42,048 nt of DNA from Cellulomonas sp. 73-145 (GCA_001898185.1 MKTI01000012.1:1-42048); one strand, 5' to 3'; positions 24,509-33,231 are shown, numbered from the stretch's first letter. Made by a program: numbers and translations. The notes: generated by a model from the sequence alone, not told the origin.

Positions 24509-24549
24509 GACGAGGGGTGGGGCGGATTCGCGCCGCCCCACCTCTCGTC
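24509..24549 (+). terminator. 17-bp hairpin after the secreted GH13 gene
   Basis: Bases 24509-24525 pair with 24533-24549 over 17 bp with a single G-T wobble and a 7-base loop (ATTCGCG). It starts 5 bases after the stop and has a C-rich rather than T-rich tail. It probably ends most transcripts or protects the amylase mRNA, separating its level from the downstream operon. Confidence 0.65.
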
Positions 24550-24625
24550 CCCCGAGATAGCCGCAAACCCGTTCGCCACGCCTTATCGGCGTCGTCGGAA
24601 CGACGGAAGCAATGGAGCACAAACT

Positions 24626-26269
24626 GTGAGCTGGATCGATGAGGCGGTCGTGTACCAGGTGTACGTCCGCTCGTTCGCCGACGGGAACGGTGACGGGGTC
24701 GGAGACCTGGCGGGCATGACCGGTCGCCTCGAGCACCTGGCGTCCTTGGGTGTCGACGCGGTGTGGCTCAGTCCCTGCTTCCAGTCGCCGCAGGCGGACC
24801 ACGGTTACGACGTGTCCGACTACACCGCGGTCGACCCGCTGTTCGGGACGGTGGCGGATCTCGAGGCTTTCGTGGCGGAGGCTCACGCCCGCGGCATCCG
24901 GGTCATGCTCGACCTGGTCCCGAACCACTGCTCCGTGGAGCACGCGTGGTTCCGCGAGGCACTCGCTGCCCCGGCGGGCTCGCCGGCGCGGGCGCGGTTC
25001 CATTTCGCCGACGGGCGTGGCCTTGACGGGGAGCTGCCGCCGAACAACTGGGGCAGTGTCTTCGGTGGCCCCGGGTGGACCCGGCTCTCCGACGGTCAGT
25101 GGTACCTGCACTCGTTCGACGCCTCGCAGCCGGACCTGAACTGGGGCTGCGACGAGGTCCTGGAGATGATGGACGACGTCCTTCGCTTCTGGTTCGACCG
25201 CGGGGTCGACGGGTTCCGGGTGGACGTGGCCCACGGGCTGGTCAAGCGTGAGGGGCTGCCGGACTGGACCGGGGCGCCGGGGTCGAGCAACGAGTTCATG
25301 TGGAACCAGCCGGGTGTGCACGACATCTACCGGCGCTGGCGCAAGATCGCCTACGAGTACGGGGCGTGCTTCGTCGGTGAGGTCTGGGTCGCCTCGGTCG
25401 CGGACCTGATGGCGTACGCCTCGCCGGACGAGCTGGGGCAGGCGTTCGACTTCCACCTGCTGGTCCAGCCGTGGCACGCACCCTCGATCCGCGGTGCGGT
25501 CGAGCACGGCCTGCGTCCCGGCACGGCGTGGGCGCTGGCCAACCACGACGTGCACCGGCCCGCCACCCGGTACGGGCAGGCGCAGCTGATCGAGGAGCCG
25601 GACCCCGCGGACATGCTGGCCTCGGCACGACGGCGTGGCCCGGTGGACCTGCCGCTCGGCCGCAGGCGCGCGGTCGCGGCATCCATGCTGATGCTGGCCC
25701 TGCCGGGCGCGGCCTACCTGTACCAGGGCGACGAGCTGGCGCTTCCTGAGGTGCTGGACCTGCCCCACAGCGTGCGGCAGGACCCGATCTGGCTGCGCTC
25801 GGGCGGATCCGAGCTGGGCCGTGACGGGTGCCGGGTACCGATGCCCTGGACCGCCGAGCCGGACACCTTCGGCTTCACGCAGGCGCCCGCGGCGTGGCTG
25901 CCTCAGCCGGAGGCGTTCGGTGCGCTGAGCGTCGAGGTCCAGGAACAGGAGCCCTGGTCGGCGCTGGCCGTGTTGCGCCGGGCCGTGCGCGCGCGCAAGG
26001 GCCTGTTCACCGGCGACGAGCTGACCTGGCTGGAGGCGGATCCCGACGTGGTGGCGTTCCGCCGCGGTCGCAGCATCTGCGTGCTGAACACCTCGGGCCG
26101 CGAGCTGGCCCTTCCCGGCGACTGGGGACCCGTGCGGGTGTCCAGCGTGCCGATCGACGGCAGGATTCTCCCCACGGATGCCTGCGCGTGGTTGTCCGTC
26201 GCCGAGGGCGGCGACGGCGTTTCACCTTCACCCACGCCGGCGACCGCCGGCACGACAAAGGAGTCGTGA
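24626..26269 (+). CDS. Cytoplasmic GH13 alpha-glucosidase-like enzyme
   Basis: A 547-residue enzyme without a signal peptide. It would release glucose from imported malto-oligosaccharides. It starts WIDEAVVYQVYVRSFADGNGDGVGDL, the typical opening of the oligo-1,6-glucosidase/alpha-glucosidase branch of GH13. Catalytic residues: nucleophile D200 (GFRVDVAHG), acid/base E252 (FVGEVWV) and D308 (LANHDVHR). The C-terminal beta domain is short and ends in a Pro/Ser/Thr tail. The start is taken as GTG 24626, since the coding match begins there and GGAGC lies 9 bases before it. An open frame continues upstream but shadows the previous gene. The stop overlaps the next gene by one base (TGATG). Confidence 0.9.
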   Translation: MSWIDEAVVYQVYVRSFADGNGDGVGDLAGMTGRLEHLASLGVDAVWLSPCFQSPQADHGYDVSDYTAVDPLFGTVADLEAFVAEAHARGIRVMLDLVPNHCSVEHAWFREALAAPAGSPARARFHFADGRGLDGELPPNNWGSVFGGPGWTRLSDGQWYLHSFDASQPDLNWGCDEVLEMMDDVLRFWFDRGVDGFRVDVAHGLVKREGLPDWTGAPGSSNEFMWNQPGVHDIYRRWRKIAYEYGACFVGEVWVASVADLMAYASPDELGQAFDFHLLVQPWHAPSIRGAVEHGLRPGTAWALANHDVHRPATRYGQAQLIEEPDPADMLASARRRGPVDLPLGRRRAVAASMLMLALPGAAYLYQGDELALPEVLDLPHSVRQDPIWLRSGGSELGRDGCRVPMPWTAEPDTFGFTQAPAAWLPQPEAFGALSVEVQEQEPWSALAVLRRAVRARKGLFTGDELTWLEADPDVVAFRRGRSICVLNTSGRELALPGDWGPVRVSSVPIDGRILPTDACAWLSVAEGGDGVSPSPTPATAGTTKES

Positions 26270-27567
26270 TGCTCCGCAAGACAGCACTGGCATCGAGTAT
26301 CGCGGTCGGCATGCTGACGCTGGCCGCCTGCGCTCCCGGCTCCACAGGGAGCTCGGCGGCGACGACGAGCGCCGCAGCCGCAGCCGCCAAGCCCGTCACC
26401 GTGACGGTCTGGCACTACTGGGACGGGGCGAACGCCGACACCTTCCAGGCGATGGCGGACCAGTACTCCAAGGCCCACCCTGGTGTGACGGTCAAGGCGG
26501 TGAACATCCCCAGCTCGGACCTGATCACCAAGATCCAGACGTCCGCCAAGACGGACACGCTGCCGTCGATGGCGATCATGGACCTGGTCTCGGTCCCGCA
26601 GGTCGCCCAGACGGGCAAGCTCGTGGACCTCAAGCCGCTGGTCGACCCGGCGACGATGAGCGACATCTACCCGGCGCTGCTGGACTTCGGCAAGGACGGC
26701 GACAAGCAGTACGCGGTCCCGGTGTCCACCAACAACCTGGGCTACATGTACAACAAGGACCTGTACAAGCAGGCCGGCCTGAACCCGGACCAGCCGCCCA
26801 AGACCTGGGAAGAGCTCCAGTCGCAGGCGCAGCAGATCAAGGACAAGACCGGCAAGCCCGGCGTGGAGCTGTACACGCAGGCGGGGGACTCCGGTGAGGG
26901 TCTGACGTGGAACTTCCAGGTCAGCCTGTGGCAGGCCGGCGGGGAGTTCCTCAACGCCGACAACACCAAGGCGGCGTTCAACACCGCGGCGGGCAAGAAG
27001 GCGCTGCAGTTCTGGGTCGACCTGCTGAACAAGGGCCTGGCACCACGCACCCAGTGGGGAGCCTTCGAGAAGGGCACCGCCGGCGGCGCGCAGGAGGGCT
27101 CGTGGATGGTCGGCATCTGGGCGTCGGACCCGCCGTTCGACTTCGGCACCGCGACGGTCCCGTACCCCTCGGACGGCAAGCCCGCGACCAACATGGGCGG
27201 TGAGCGAGCGGTCGTCTTCACCTCCGACCAGGCCACCCAGAAGGCGTCGGCGGACTTCCTCACGTGGTTCCTCGCGCCCGAGCAGGTCACGTCCTGGAGC
27301 GAGAAGACCGGCATGCTGCCCGTCCGCAAGGCCGTCGGTGACTCCGACGCCTACAAGCAGTGGGTGTCCTCGACGCAGCCGCGGCTGCAGCCGTACGTCG
27401 ACCAGCTCGCCACGGCCAAGTCCCGGCCCAACACGCCGCTGTACCCGCAGGTCTCGCTGGCGTTCGCCAAGCAGATCGAGAAGGCGCTGGCCGGTCAGGT
27501 GTCCGTCGACGACGCACTGAAGGCCGCCGAGACCGACGTCAACGCCGCCCTCTCGGCCGCCAAGTGA
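26269..27567 (+). CDS. Sugar-binding lipoprotein of an ABC importer (alpha-glucan locus)
   Basis: A 432-residue solute-binding lipoprotein. The signal peptide ends in the lipobox LAAC with lipidated C21, followed by a Ser/Thr/Ala linker. The mature part begins VTVTVWHYWDGANADTF, the usual start of family-1 extracellular sugar-binding proteins (MalE-like). It continues with TNNLGYMYNKDLYKQAGL and GSWMVGIWASDPPFDFG, the hinge-region words of that family. It should deliver malto-oligosaccharides to the two permeases that follow. ATG 26269 has AAAGGAG 5 bases upstream and overlaps the upstream stop by one base. The true ligand length range is not readable from sequence. Confidence 0.93.
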   Translation: MLRKTALASSIAVGMLTLAACAPGSTGSSAATTSAAAAAAKPVTVTVWHYWDGANADTFQAMADQYSKAHPGVTVKAVNIPSSDLITKIQTSAKTDTLPSMAIMDLVSVPQVAQTGKLVDLKPLVDPATMSDIYPALLDFGKDGDKQYAVPVSTNNLGYMYNKDLYKQAGLNPDQPPKTWEELQSQAQQIKDKTGKPGVELYTQAGDSGEGLTWNFQVSLWQAGGEFLNADNTKAAFNTAAGKKALQFWVDLLNKGLAPRTQWGAFEKGTAGGAQEGSWMVGIWASDPPFDFGTATVPYPSDGKPATNMGGERAVVFTSDQATQKASADFLTWFLAPEQVTSWSEKTGMLPVRKAVGDSDAYKQWVSSTQPRLQPYVDQLATAKSRPNTPLYPQVSLAFAKQIEKALAGQVSVDDALKAAETDVNAALSAAK

Positions 27568-27569
27568 CC

Positions 27570-28514
27570 ATGGTCTCCACCACCGCGCCGACCGTCGGAC
27601 GCTCCGTGCAGGAGCCCGTCCGGCGGTCGGTGCGGGACCGCTACAGCCGCCGCGAGGTGCTCACCGCCGTCGGCTTCCTGATCCCCGCCCTGGTCATCCT
27701 GGGCACCTTCGTGATCTACCCGATCGCGTCCGGCGGGTTCCTCAGCCTCACGTCCTGGAACGGCTTCGGCACGGCGCAGAAGTTCGTCGGCCTGGCCAAC
27801 TACACCCGGATGTTCGCCGACCACGAGTTCTGGAACTCCCTGCTGGTCACGGCGGTCTACGCCCTCGGCGTGAGCGTCCTGTCCGTGGCGTCCGGCCTGG
27901 TGATCGCCCTGCTGCTCGACGCACCCCTGCGTGGGCTGTCGATCTACCGCGGCATCTACTTCCTGCCGGTGGTCACCTCCTCGGTGGCCGCAGCGATCGT
28001 GTGGCGGTACATGCTCGACCCGTCCGGCGTCGTCAACCGCCTGCTGACCGGGGTCGGGCTGCCGACGGTCGACTGGCTCAACCAGCGGTGGACCGCCCTG
28101 GCGGCGCTGACCCTGCTGACCGTGTGGAAGAACCTCGGGTTCAACGCGATCTTGTACCTGACGGCGCTGCAGGCCCTTCCGGTCTCACTCACGGAGGCGG
28201 CCCAGCTGGACGGCGCCAGCCTGTGGCAGCGGACCCGGTGGATGACCATCCCGCTGCTGCGGCCGATGACCTTCTTCGTCGTGGTGCAGGCCCTGATCAC
28301 CGCGTTCCAGTCGTTCGACCTGGTGTACGTCCTGACCGGCGGCGGCCCGACCGGCGGGACCGAGGTGCTCGGCATGCTGATGTACCGGTACGCCTTCAAG
28401 CTCGGGGAGTTCGGCTACGGCGCCGCCATCGCGTTCGCCACGCTGGCGCTGATGCTCGGCGTGACCCTCGTGCAGTGGAAGGCCACCGGGTCAGGGGAGT
28501 CGGATCTGGCATGA
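27570..28514 (+). CDS. ABC sugar permease, MalF type
   Basis: A 314-residue inner-membrane permease with a basic N-terminus and about six transmembrane helices, beginning with VLTAVGFLIPALVILGTFVIYPI. The EAA loop that docks with the ATPase is EAAQLDGASLWQRTRWMTIPLLRP (about 205-228). SLTSWNGFG and FVGLANYTRMF are typical of MalF-like carbohydrate permeases. The long periplasmic insert of enteric MalF is absent, as usual in actinobacteria. ATG 27570 lies 2 bases after the binding-protein stop and the end overlaps the next permease (ATGA). No ATPase gene follows in this operon, so a shared MsiK-type ATPase is implied. Confidence 0.93.
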   Translation: MVSTTAPTVGRSVQEPVRRSVRDRYSRREVLTAVGFLIPALVILGTFVIYPIASGGFLSLTSWNGFGTAQKFVGLANYTRMFADHEFWNSLLVTAVYALGVSVLSVASGLVIALLLDAPLRGLSIYRGIYFLPVVTSSVAAAIVWRYMLDPSGVVNRLLTGVGLPTVDWLNQRWTALAALTLLTVWKNLGFNAILYLTALQALPVSLTEAAQLDGASLWQRTRWMTIPLLRPMTFFVVVQALITAFQSFDLVYVLTGGGPTGGTEVLGMLMYRYAFKLGEFGYGAAIAFATLALMLGVTLVQWKATGSGESDLA

Positions 28515-29347
28515 GCACCACGACAGCACGTACCAGACCGGCCCGGTGGGGCACCGCGGCCCGGCACACCCTGCTCATCGCGGGCAGCGCGACGGTCATC
28601 GTGCCGTTCGTCTGGATGTTCCTGACCTCGGTGAAGAAGCGCTCGGAGGTGTTCACCCGGCTCTGGCCCAGCGAGTGGCACTGGGAGAACTACGTCCACG
28701 CGTGGCAGGCCGCCCCCTTCGAGCGGTACTACCTGAACAGCATCGTGATGACCGTCGGCATCGTCGTCGGGCACCTGGTGCTGGACTCGTTGGCCGCCTA
28801 TGCGTTCGCCCGGCTGCGGTTCCCGGCGAAGAACCCGATCTTCCTGCTGCTGCTGGCCACGATGATGGTTCCGCAGTTCGTCACGATCATCCCGGCGTTC
28901 TCCCTGGTGGTGCAGCTGCACTGGACCGACACCTACTGGGCGCTGATCGTCCCCCGGCTGGCCGACGTGTTCGGCATCGTGCTGCTGCGCCAGTACTTCT
29001 CGACCATCCCCAAGGAGATCGAGGAGGCAGCGCGGCTGGACGGGTGCGGGCGGCTGCGCACGTTCGTCCAGGTGGTCGTCCCACTGTCGTCGGCGTCCCT
29101 GGCGACGTTGGCGATCTTCGCGATGCTGTTCGCCTGGAACGACTTCCTGTGGCCGCTGCTGGTGACCAACGGCGACGAGATGCGCACCATCCAGATCGGA
29201 TTGGCGGCCTTCCAGGGCCGGTACGCCACGTCGTGGAACTATCTGATGGCGGGCACGCTGACCTCCGCCATCCCCACCATCGTCATGTTCTTGATCTTCC
29301 AGCGGGCCCTGATCCGCGGCGTCGCCGGTACCGGCGTGAAGGGATGA
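28511..29347 (+). CDS. ABC sugar permease, MalG type
   Basis: A 278-residue permease, partner of the preceding MalF-type protein, with six hydrophobic segments starting LLIAGSATVIVPFVWMFLTS. The EAA loop reads EEAARLDGCGRLRTFVQVVVPLS. Family hallmarks include MVPQFVTIIPAF and FAWNDFLWPLLV. Start and stop overlap both neighbours by 4 bases, so expression is coupled from the binding protein to the GH13 enzyme at 29344. The presence of a Cys in the EAA loop (LDGCG) instead of Ala is a small departure. The ATPase partner is not encoded here. Confidence 0.93.
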   Translation: MSTTTARTRPARWGTAARHTLLIAGSATVIVPFVWMFLTSVKKRSEVFTRLWPSEWHWENYVHAWQAAPFERYYLNSIVMTVGIVVGHLVLDSLAAYAFARLRFPAKNPIFLLLLATMMVPQFVTIIPAFSLVVQLHWTDTYWALIVPRLADVFGIVLLRQYFSTIPKEIEEAARLDGCGRLRTFVQVVVPLSSASLATLAIFAMLFAWNDFLWPLLVTNGDEMRTIQIGLAAFQGRYATSWNYLMAGTLTSAIPTIVMFLIFQRALIRGVAGTGVKG

Positions 29348-30762
29348 GCCCGCACATCATGACCAGCTCGACCAACGGCAACGCGCCCACCGTCCCCGCC
29401 TGGGTGCAGGACGCGGTGTTCTACCAGATCTTCCCCGAGCGGTTCGCGAACGCCGACCCCAGGCTCGACCCGCCCGACGTCCGTGCCTGGGACTCCCCCC
29501 CGGCGCGGGACGGGTTCCTCGGCGGTGACCTGGCCGGCATCGTGCAGCACCTGGACCACGTCGTCGACCTGGGCGCCAACGCCCTGTACCTGACGCCGAT
29601 CTTCGCCGCGGGCACCAACCACCGGTACGACGCGAACGACTACTTCACCGTCGACCCGCGCCTCGGCGACCTCGGCTCGTTCCGTGAGCTCCTCCAGGAG
29701 GCCCACTCGCGCGGGGTCCGGGTGGTGCTCGACGCCGTGCTCAACCACTGCGGCGTGGGGCACTCGGCCTTCCAGGACGTCGTCGCCCGCGGCGCCGAGT
29801 CGCCGTACGTCAACTGGTTCTACGTCGAGGACCTGCCGGTGGTGACCAAGCCGGTCCCGAACTACCGGACGTGCTCCGGGTGCTGGTACCTGCCCAAGTG
29901 GAACGTGCACAACCCGCAGGTGCGCAAGCACCACCTCGACGTCGCCCGGTACTGGCTCGAGCAGGGCATCGACGGGTGGCGCCTGGACGTGCCGTACTTC
30001 GTCCCGATGCCGTTCTGGCGGCAGTTCCGCCGCGTGGTCAAGGACACCAACCCCGAGGCGTACATCGTCGCCGAGGAGTGGCGCTCACCCACCCAGTGGC
30101 TGGCCGGCGACACCGCCGACGGCACCATGAACTACACCCTGCGCGACCTGGTCCTCGGCTTCACGGCCGACCGCAAGCACGACGCCAAGGTGCTGGCCGC
30201 GGGCATGAACGACCTGCGCGAGCAGATCCCGCACCACGCCCGCACCGCGATGCTCAACCTGCTGGGCAGCCACGACACCGAACGCCTCATCACGCGCCAC
30301 GGCGACGACGCCGTCGCGACCCGCCTGGCCCTCGCGCTGCTGGTCACCGCACCCGGGGCGCCGATGATCTACTACGGCGACGAGATCGGCATGGCCGGCG
30401 ACAACGACCCCGGCTGCCGCGCCGGCATGGTCTGGGACACCGACCGATGGGACACCGAGACACTGCAGTGGTTGACCGGCCTGCTCGCGCTGCGGGCCAA
30501 GCTGCCGGCGCTACGGCACGGGACCGACGACTACCCCTACGCCGTCGGTGACGTCGTCGTCCGACGCCGGACCGTCGACGGTGACACCGTCCTGGTCGCG
30601 GTGAACCGCGGCCCGGTCGACGCCGACGTGCCGCGGTCGGTCATCGGGAACCACGAACCGGTCCAGGCCTGGCCCGTCGACGGACGGCGCACCCCGGCCG
30701 ACGAGCCGCTGCGCGTGCCGGCACGCTCGGCCGTGATCTGGACGACGGAGCACAGCGCATGA
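29344..30762 (+). CDS. Cytoplasmic GH13 enzyme, neopullulanase/cyclomaltodextrinase-like
   Basis: A 472-residue cytosolic enzyme whose barrel opens WVQDAVFYQIFPERFANADP, characteristic of the GH13_20 group (neopullulanase, cyclomaltodextrinase, maltogenic amylase). Catalytic residues: nucleophile D215 (GWRLDVPYF), acid/base E244 (IVAEEW) and D311 (LLGSHDTER). GH13_20 enzymes normally carry an N-terminal domain of about 120 residues (CBM34), which helps dimers form and narrows the active site. That domain is missing here, so substrate range may differ. It would open or cut imported cyclic or branched maltodextrins. It overlaps the upstream permease gene and the downstream regulator gene by 4 bases each. 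Confidence 0.9.
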   Translation: MSPHIMTSSTNGNAPTVPAWVQDAVFYQIFPERFANADPRLDPPDVRAWDSPPARDGFLGGDLAGIVQHLDHVVDLGANALYLTPIFAAGTNHRYDANDYFTVDPRLGDLGSFRELLQEAHSRGVRVVLDAVLNHCGVGHSAFQDVVARGAESPYVNWFYVEDLPVVTKPVPNYRTCSGCWYLPKWNVHNPQVRKHHLDVARYWLEQGIDGWRLDVPYFVPMPFWRQFRRVVKDTNPEAYIVAEEWRSPTQWLAGDTADGTMNYTLRDLVLGFTADRKHDAKVLAAGMNDLREQIPHHARTAMLNLLGSHDTERLITRHGDDAVATRLALALLVTAPGAPMIYYGDEIGMAGDNDPGCRAGMVWDTDRWDTETLQWLTGLLALRAKLPALRHGTDDYPYAVGDVVVRRRTVDGDTVLVAVNRGPVDADVPRSVIGNHEPVQAWPVDGRRTPADEPLRVPARSAVIWTTEHSA

Positions 30763-31805
30763 GCCCTCGCCGCATCACCATCGCCGACGTCGCCGCGCGG
30801 GCGAACGTCTCGAAGACCGCCGTCTCCTTCGCCTTCAACAACCCCGAGCGGCTGTCCGACAGCACCCTGCAGCAGATCCTGGCCGTGGCAGACGAGCTCG
30901 GCTACATCCGCGACCCGGCGGCCCGGATGCTGCGCACCGGCCGCACCAACTCCCTGGGCGTCCTGCTGCCGCAGCAGATCGACGCCACCCTCGAGAACCC
31001 CTACTACGCCCAGTTCTTCCGCGGCATCGGCCAGACCTGCCACCAAGAAGGTCTGTCCATGCTTCTGGTGCCGCCGCTGCGCGACTCGATGCTCAAGGCC
31101 ATCCCGTACGCGGCCGTCGACGGGTTCGTGGTCTGCGGCCTCGAAGCCGACCGAGGCGAGGTGCAGGCACTGCGCCAGCGCGGCATCCCGTTCGTGCTCG
31201 TCGACAGCGACGAGACCGACGGCGTCTCCTGCATCGACGTCGACGAGGAGAACGGGATGCGGGAGGTCGCCGAGTACCTCCTCGGCCAGGGCCACCGACG
31301 CATCCTCGTGCTCGCGTTCGAGTCCGGCACCACCGGCGGATCGACGGGGTGGCACGGGCCGCTGTCGCGCCGCAAGCGCGGCGTCGACCAGGCCCTCGAG
31401 AAGTACGGCCTTGCGGCCGACGACCCCCGCGTGCAGGTCCGCGAGATCCCCTGCACCCGCGCCGCCGGCGCAGCGGCTCTTCGCGACGTGTGGCAGCACG
31501 CGGAGCACCCCACGGCCGTCATCACGTTCTCCGACATCATCGCCTTCGGGGTGCTCGACGCCGCCCGGGAGCTGGGGATCGACGTGCCCGGTGAACTGTC
31601 CGTCACGGGGTTCGACGACCTGCCCGAGTCGGAGTGGGCGCATCCCGGTCTCACCACCGCACGCCAACCGATCGAGGCCAAGGGACGGCTCGCCTCCGAA
31701 TACCTCGTCGACGCCATCGCCGGCCAAGACACCGAACCGCGCCGGCGCCGCCTGCACACCACCCTCGTCATCCGCGACTCCGTCGCACCACCCCGGACCG
31801 CCTGA
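30759..31805 (+). CDS. LacI family regulator of the alpha-glucan locus
   Basis: A 348-residue LacI/GalR-type repressor. The DNA-binding head is ITIADVAARANVSKTAVSFAFNNPERLS, followed by the hinge helix region (PAARMLRTGRTNSLGVLLP). The periplasmic-binding-protein-like sensor domain has the late motif ITFSDIIAFGVLDAARELG and VTGFDDLPESEWAHPGLTT. It is co-transcribed with the operon (overlap of 4 bases) and probably represses it until maltodextrin-type sugar is present. The imperfect palindrome at 22398 is the most likely target. It is not especially close to the two other LacI proteins at 37913 and 41006. It is the last gene of the operon; no terminator hairpin was recognised after it. Confidence 0.94.
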   Translation: MSPRRITIADVAARANVSKTAVSFAFNNPERLSDSTLQQILAVADELGYIRDPAARMLRTGRTNSLGVLLPQQIDATLENPYYAQFFRGIGQTCHQEGLSMLLVPPLRDSMLKAIPYAAVDGFVVCGLEADRGEVQALRQRGIPFVLVDSDETDGVSCIDVDEENGMREVAEYLLGQGHRRILVLAFESGTTGGSTGWHGPLSRRKRGVDQALEKYGLAADDPRVQVREIPCTRAAGAAALRDVWQHAEHPTAVITFSDIIAFGVLDAARELGIDVPGELSVTGFDDLPESEWAHPGLTTARQPIEAKGRLASEYLVDAIAGQDTEPRRRRLHTTLVIRDSVAPPRTA

Positions 31806-32463
31806 CCCGACGGGACGCCGTTGACCGCACGTCGCCACGGATCGTTCAAGCCGGATTGCGTTGACACGCAATGCTCGCCATCCACCGAGGTGACCAGCCG
31901 TAGCACTCAACGGGGGAGCCTGGCGCACACTCGGTGGCGAGCGCGTGGCGCGGCCCCACCGTCCGCAGGGGGTGAGGGGGCAGGGCCGCGCTGTGGAGAC
32001 GCTAGCCGCCAACAGGTCCTCTGACGGTGTGATCGCGCTGCGCCATACGGGTGCTCTTGGTCAAGCGTCCAGACCGATGCGCCGATGCGTCGAAGGTGGT
32101 CGCTTACCTGCGCGAGCGCGTGCGGGCACTGCGCCAAAGCGACGCCGCCGCACCGAGACCGCGGCTCGATCGAGGTGGCAACCCCGCTCGGCCATCCGCA
32201 ACAGGACGGGTCAGCCGCCGTCCCGGTAGATGAGACACCGGATCCCGGTGTAGTACGCCCAAAGAGTGAATCCCGGCGACCGCTCCTGTGACAGCCTCCG
32301 GGCAACAACCGGGGCGCATCGCGGCAGATCCCAGGCGGCGCCTGGGTGCTAGGCCCCAGCCCAAATGGGTGACCCGACGGAGAGCAGCAAAGGCTGGGTC
32401 ACATCGGATGACAACAAGCCCATTCGCCCGGCTGAGCGCAGGTCGTTCGTGAAGATCAGCGCC
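31806..32463. other. Gene-poor spacer between the two sugar loci
   Basis: No confident gene in 658 bases. A GTG-started frame at 32051-32233 begins with VLLVKRPDRCAD, the same start as a frame at 32740, because a 42-base repeat covers both starts. Its later part is Arg/Pro-rich and likely not coding. A TTGACA at 31861 has no convincing -10 partner. Confidence 0.4.
32046..32087 (+). repeat. 42-base repeat, copy 1
   Basis: The first 26 bases match 32735-32760 with only two differences, and a 9-base divergent block then leads into an identical GCCGATG at the same spacing. Copy 2 is at 32735-32776. In the shared frame both copies encode V-x-LVKRP followed by AD after four residues, suggesting a duplicated gene start. 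Confidence 0.75.
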
Positions 32464-32682
32464 ATGGAACACGACGACCAGCCGGCTCAGGTGGACTGGC
32501 CACTGCACGTTTCGGACGGTGAGATCCGCGCGGCCAAGTACGAGTGGCTCGCTGCGCGCGACGGCAACGACGGCATGCCGGCAGAACACGTCGCGCTCCG
32601 CTTCGAGTACTACCGGGCTCTCATCAGCATGCAGGCACAGCAGATCGCAGACGACCTCCGCGCCCAGCACCGAACTGCCTGA
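32464..32682 (+). CDS. Small hypothetical protein
   Basis: A 72-residue acidic, soluble, probably helical protein beginning MEHDDQPAQVDWPLHVSDG. The part EIRAAKYEWLAARDGNDG and the end EYYRALISMQAQQIADDLRAQ have coherent helix periodicity, unlike the overlapping frames. Many actinobacteria encode similar small helical proteins of unknown role near sugar or stress genes, so it is probably real. The ribosome site is weak (GAAGATCAG). An in-frame start at 32365 would add 33 residues of poor character. It stands alone between the two copies of the 42-base repeat. Confidence 0.5.
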   Translation: MEHDDQPAQVDWPLHVSDGEIRAAKYEWLAARDGNDGMPAEHVALRFEYYRALISMQAQQIADDLRAQHRTA

Positions 32683-32734
32683 CCGCGTGCCCGTCGTCCA
32701 CCTGAAGGAGCTGCTCCCCGAGGCCGCTCGGCTG

Positions 32735-32776
32735 TACGGGTGATGTTGGTCAAGCGTCCAACATGGCACGCCGATG
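32735..32776 (+). repeat. 42-base repeat, copy 2
   Basis: Partner of the copy at 32046-32087, 689 bases away in direct orientation. The GTG at 32740 and ATG at 32743 inside this copy could start the 62-residue frame to 32928. Confidence 0.75.
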
Positions 32777-32928
32777 AGCAGGACGTGACCGACGACCTCA
32801 CCTTGCTGCTCACGGATGACGAGGCCCTTGGTCGCAGCGCGGCGGTGATGATCCTGGCATCTGACGCCGCGGTCGCGGCAGCCATTTACCTCCTGCGATC
32901 CGAACCCGCGGCGTCGGTTCAGCCCTGA
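32740..32928 (+). CDS. Possible small protein of 62 residues
   Basis: A short frame starting inside repeat copy 2 (GTG 32740 or ATG 32743). The product has an acidic first half (ADEQDVTDDLTLLLTDDEAL) and an Ala-rich hydrophobic second half (SAAVMILASDAAVAAAIYLLR) that could be an amphipathic or membrane-associated helix. Third-position GC is high, as in real genes here. There is no clear ribosome site and no recognised family. It may be the intact version of a gene whose 5' end was duplicated at 32051. Confidence 0.3.
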   Translation: MMLVKRPTWHADEQDVTDDLTLLLTDDEALGRSAAVMILASDAAVAAAIYLLRSEPAASVQP

Positions 32929-33185
32929 GCTGTGGACATCTCCCGCAGCCGACGACGGCCGGCAATCCAGGTTGGTCCACGGCTTCTGGTCCCCGGAGCC
33001 GCGCGGGCACGTCCGCTCGGGAACCGACCTCGCCGGCCCTCAGATCGTGATCGGTGGCGTCCATCCCACGCCCGAGAGCCGTGGTGTCTGGCCTATGGAC
33101 GGCCGTGGCCGAGGACAGGGCGGCCTTGGTCCCCACCGAGCACCGACCTCGACGGACGGTAGGCAGCTGACAACTCGGCGAATCA

Positions 33186-33201
33186 CGTCAAACGTTTGAC
33201 G
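33186..33201 (+). promoter_or_regulatory. LacI-type operator, copy 1
   Basis: CGTCAAACGTTTGACG is a perfect 16-bp palindrome centred on CG, a classic LacI/GalR operator shape. Its right end supplies TTGACG (33196-33201), a plausible -35. TTCACT at 33220-33225 is a possible -10 with an 18-base spacer. A repressor bound here would cover the -35. Confidence 0.85.
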
Positions 33202-33231
33202 CAGCCGAACCCGGTCTGCTTCACTTGCGCC

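Noticed and set aside
31861..31889. Promoter from TTGACA at 31861
   Set aside because: No acceptable -10 at 16-18 bases and no gene directly downstream.
32687..32743. Tiny frame ending LKELLPEAARLYG
   Set aside because: Only 18 residues from the nearest GTG, no ribosome site; too little to call a gene.
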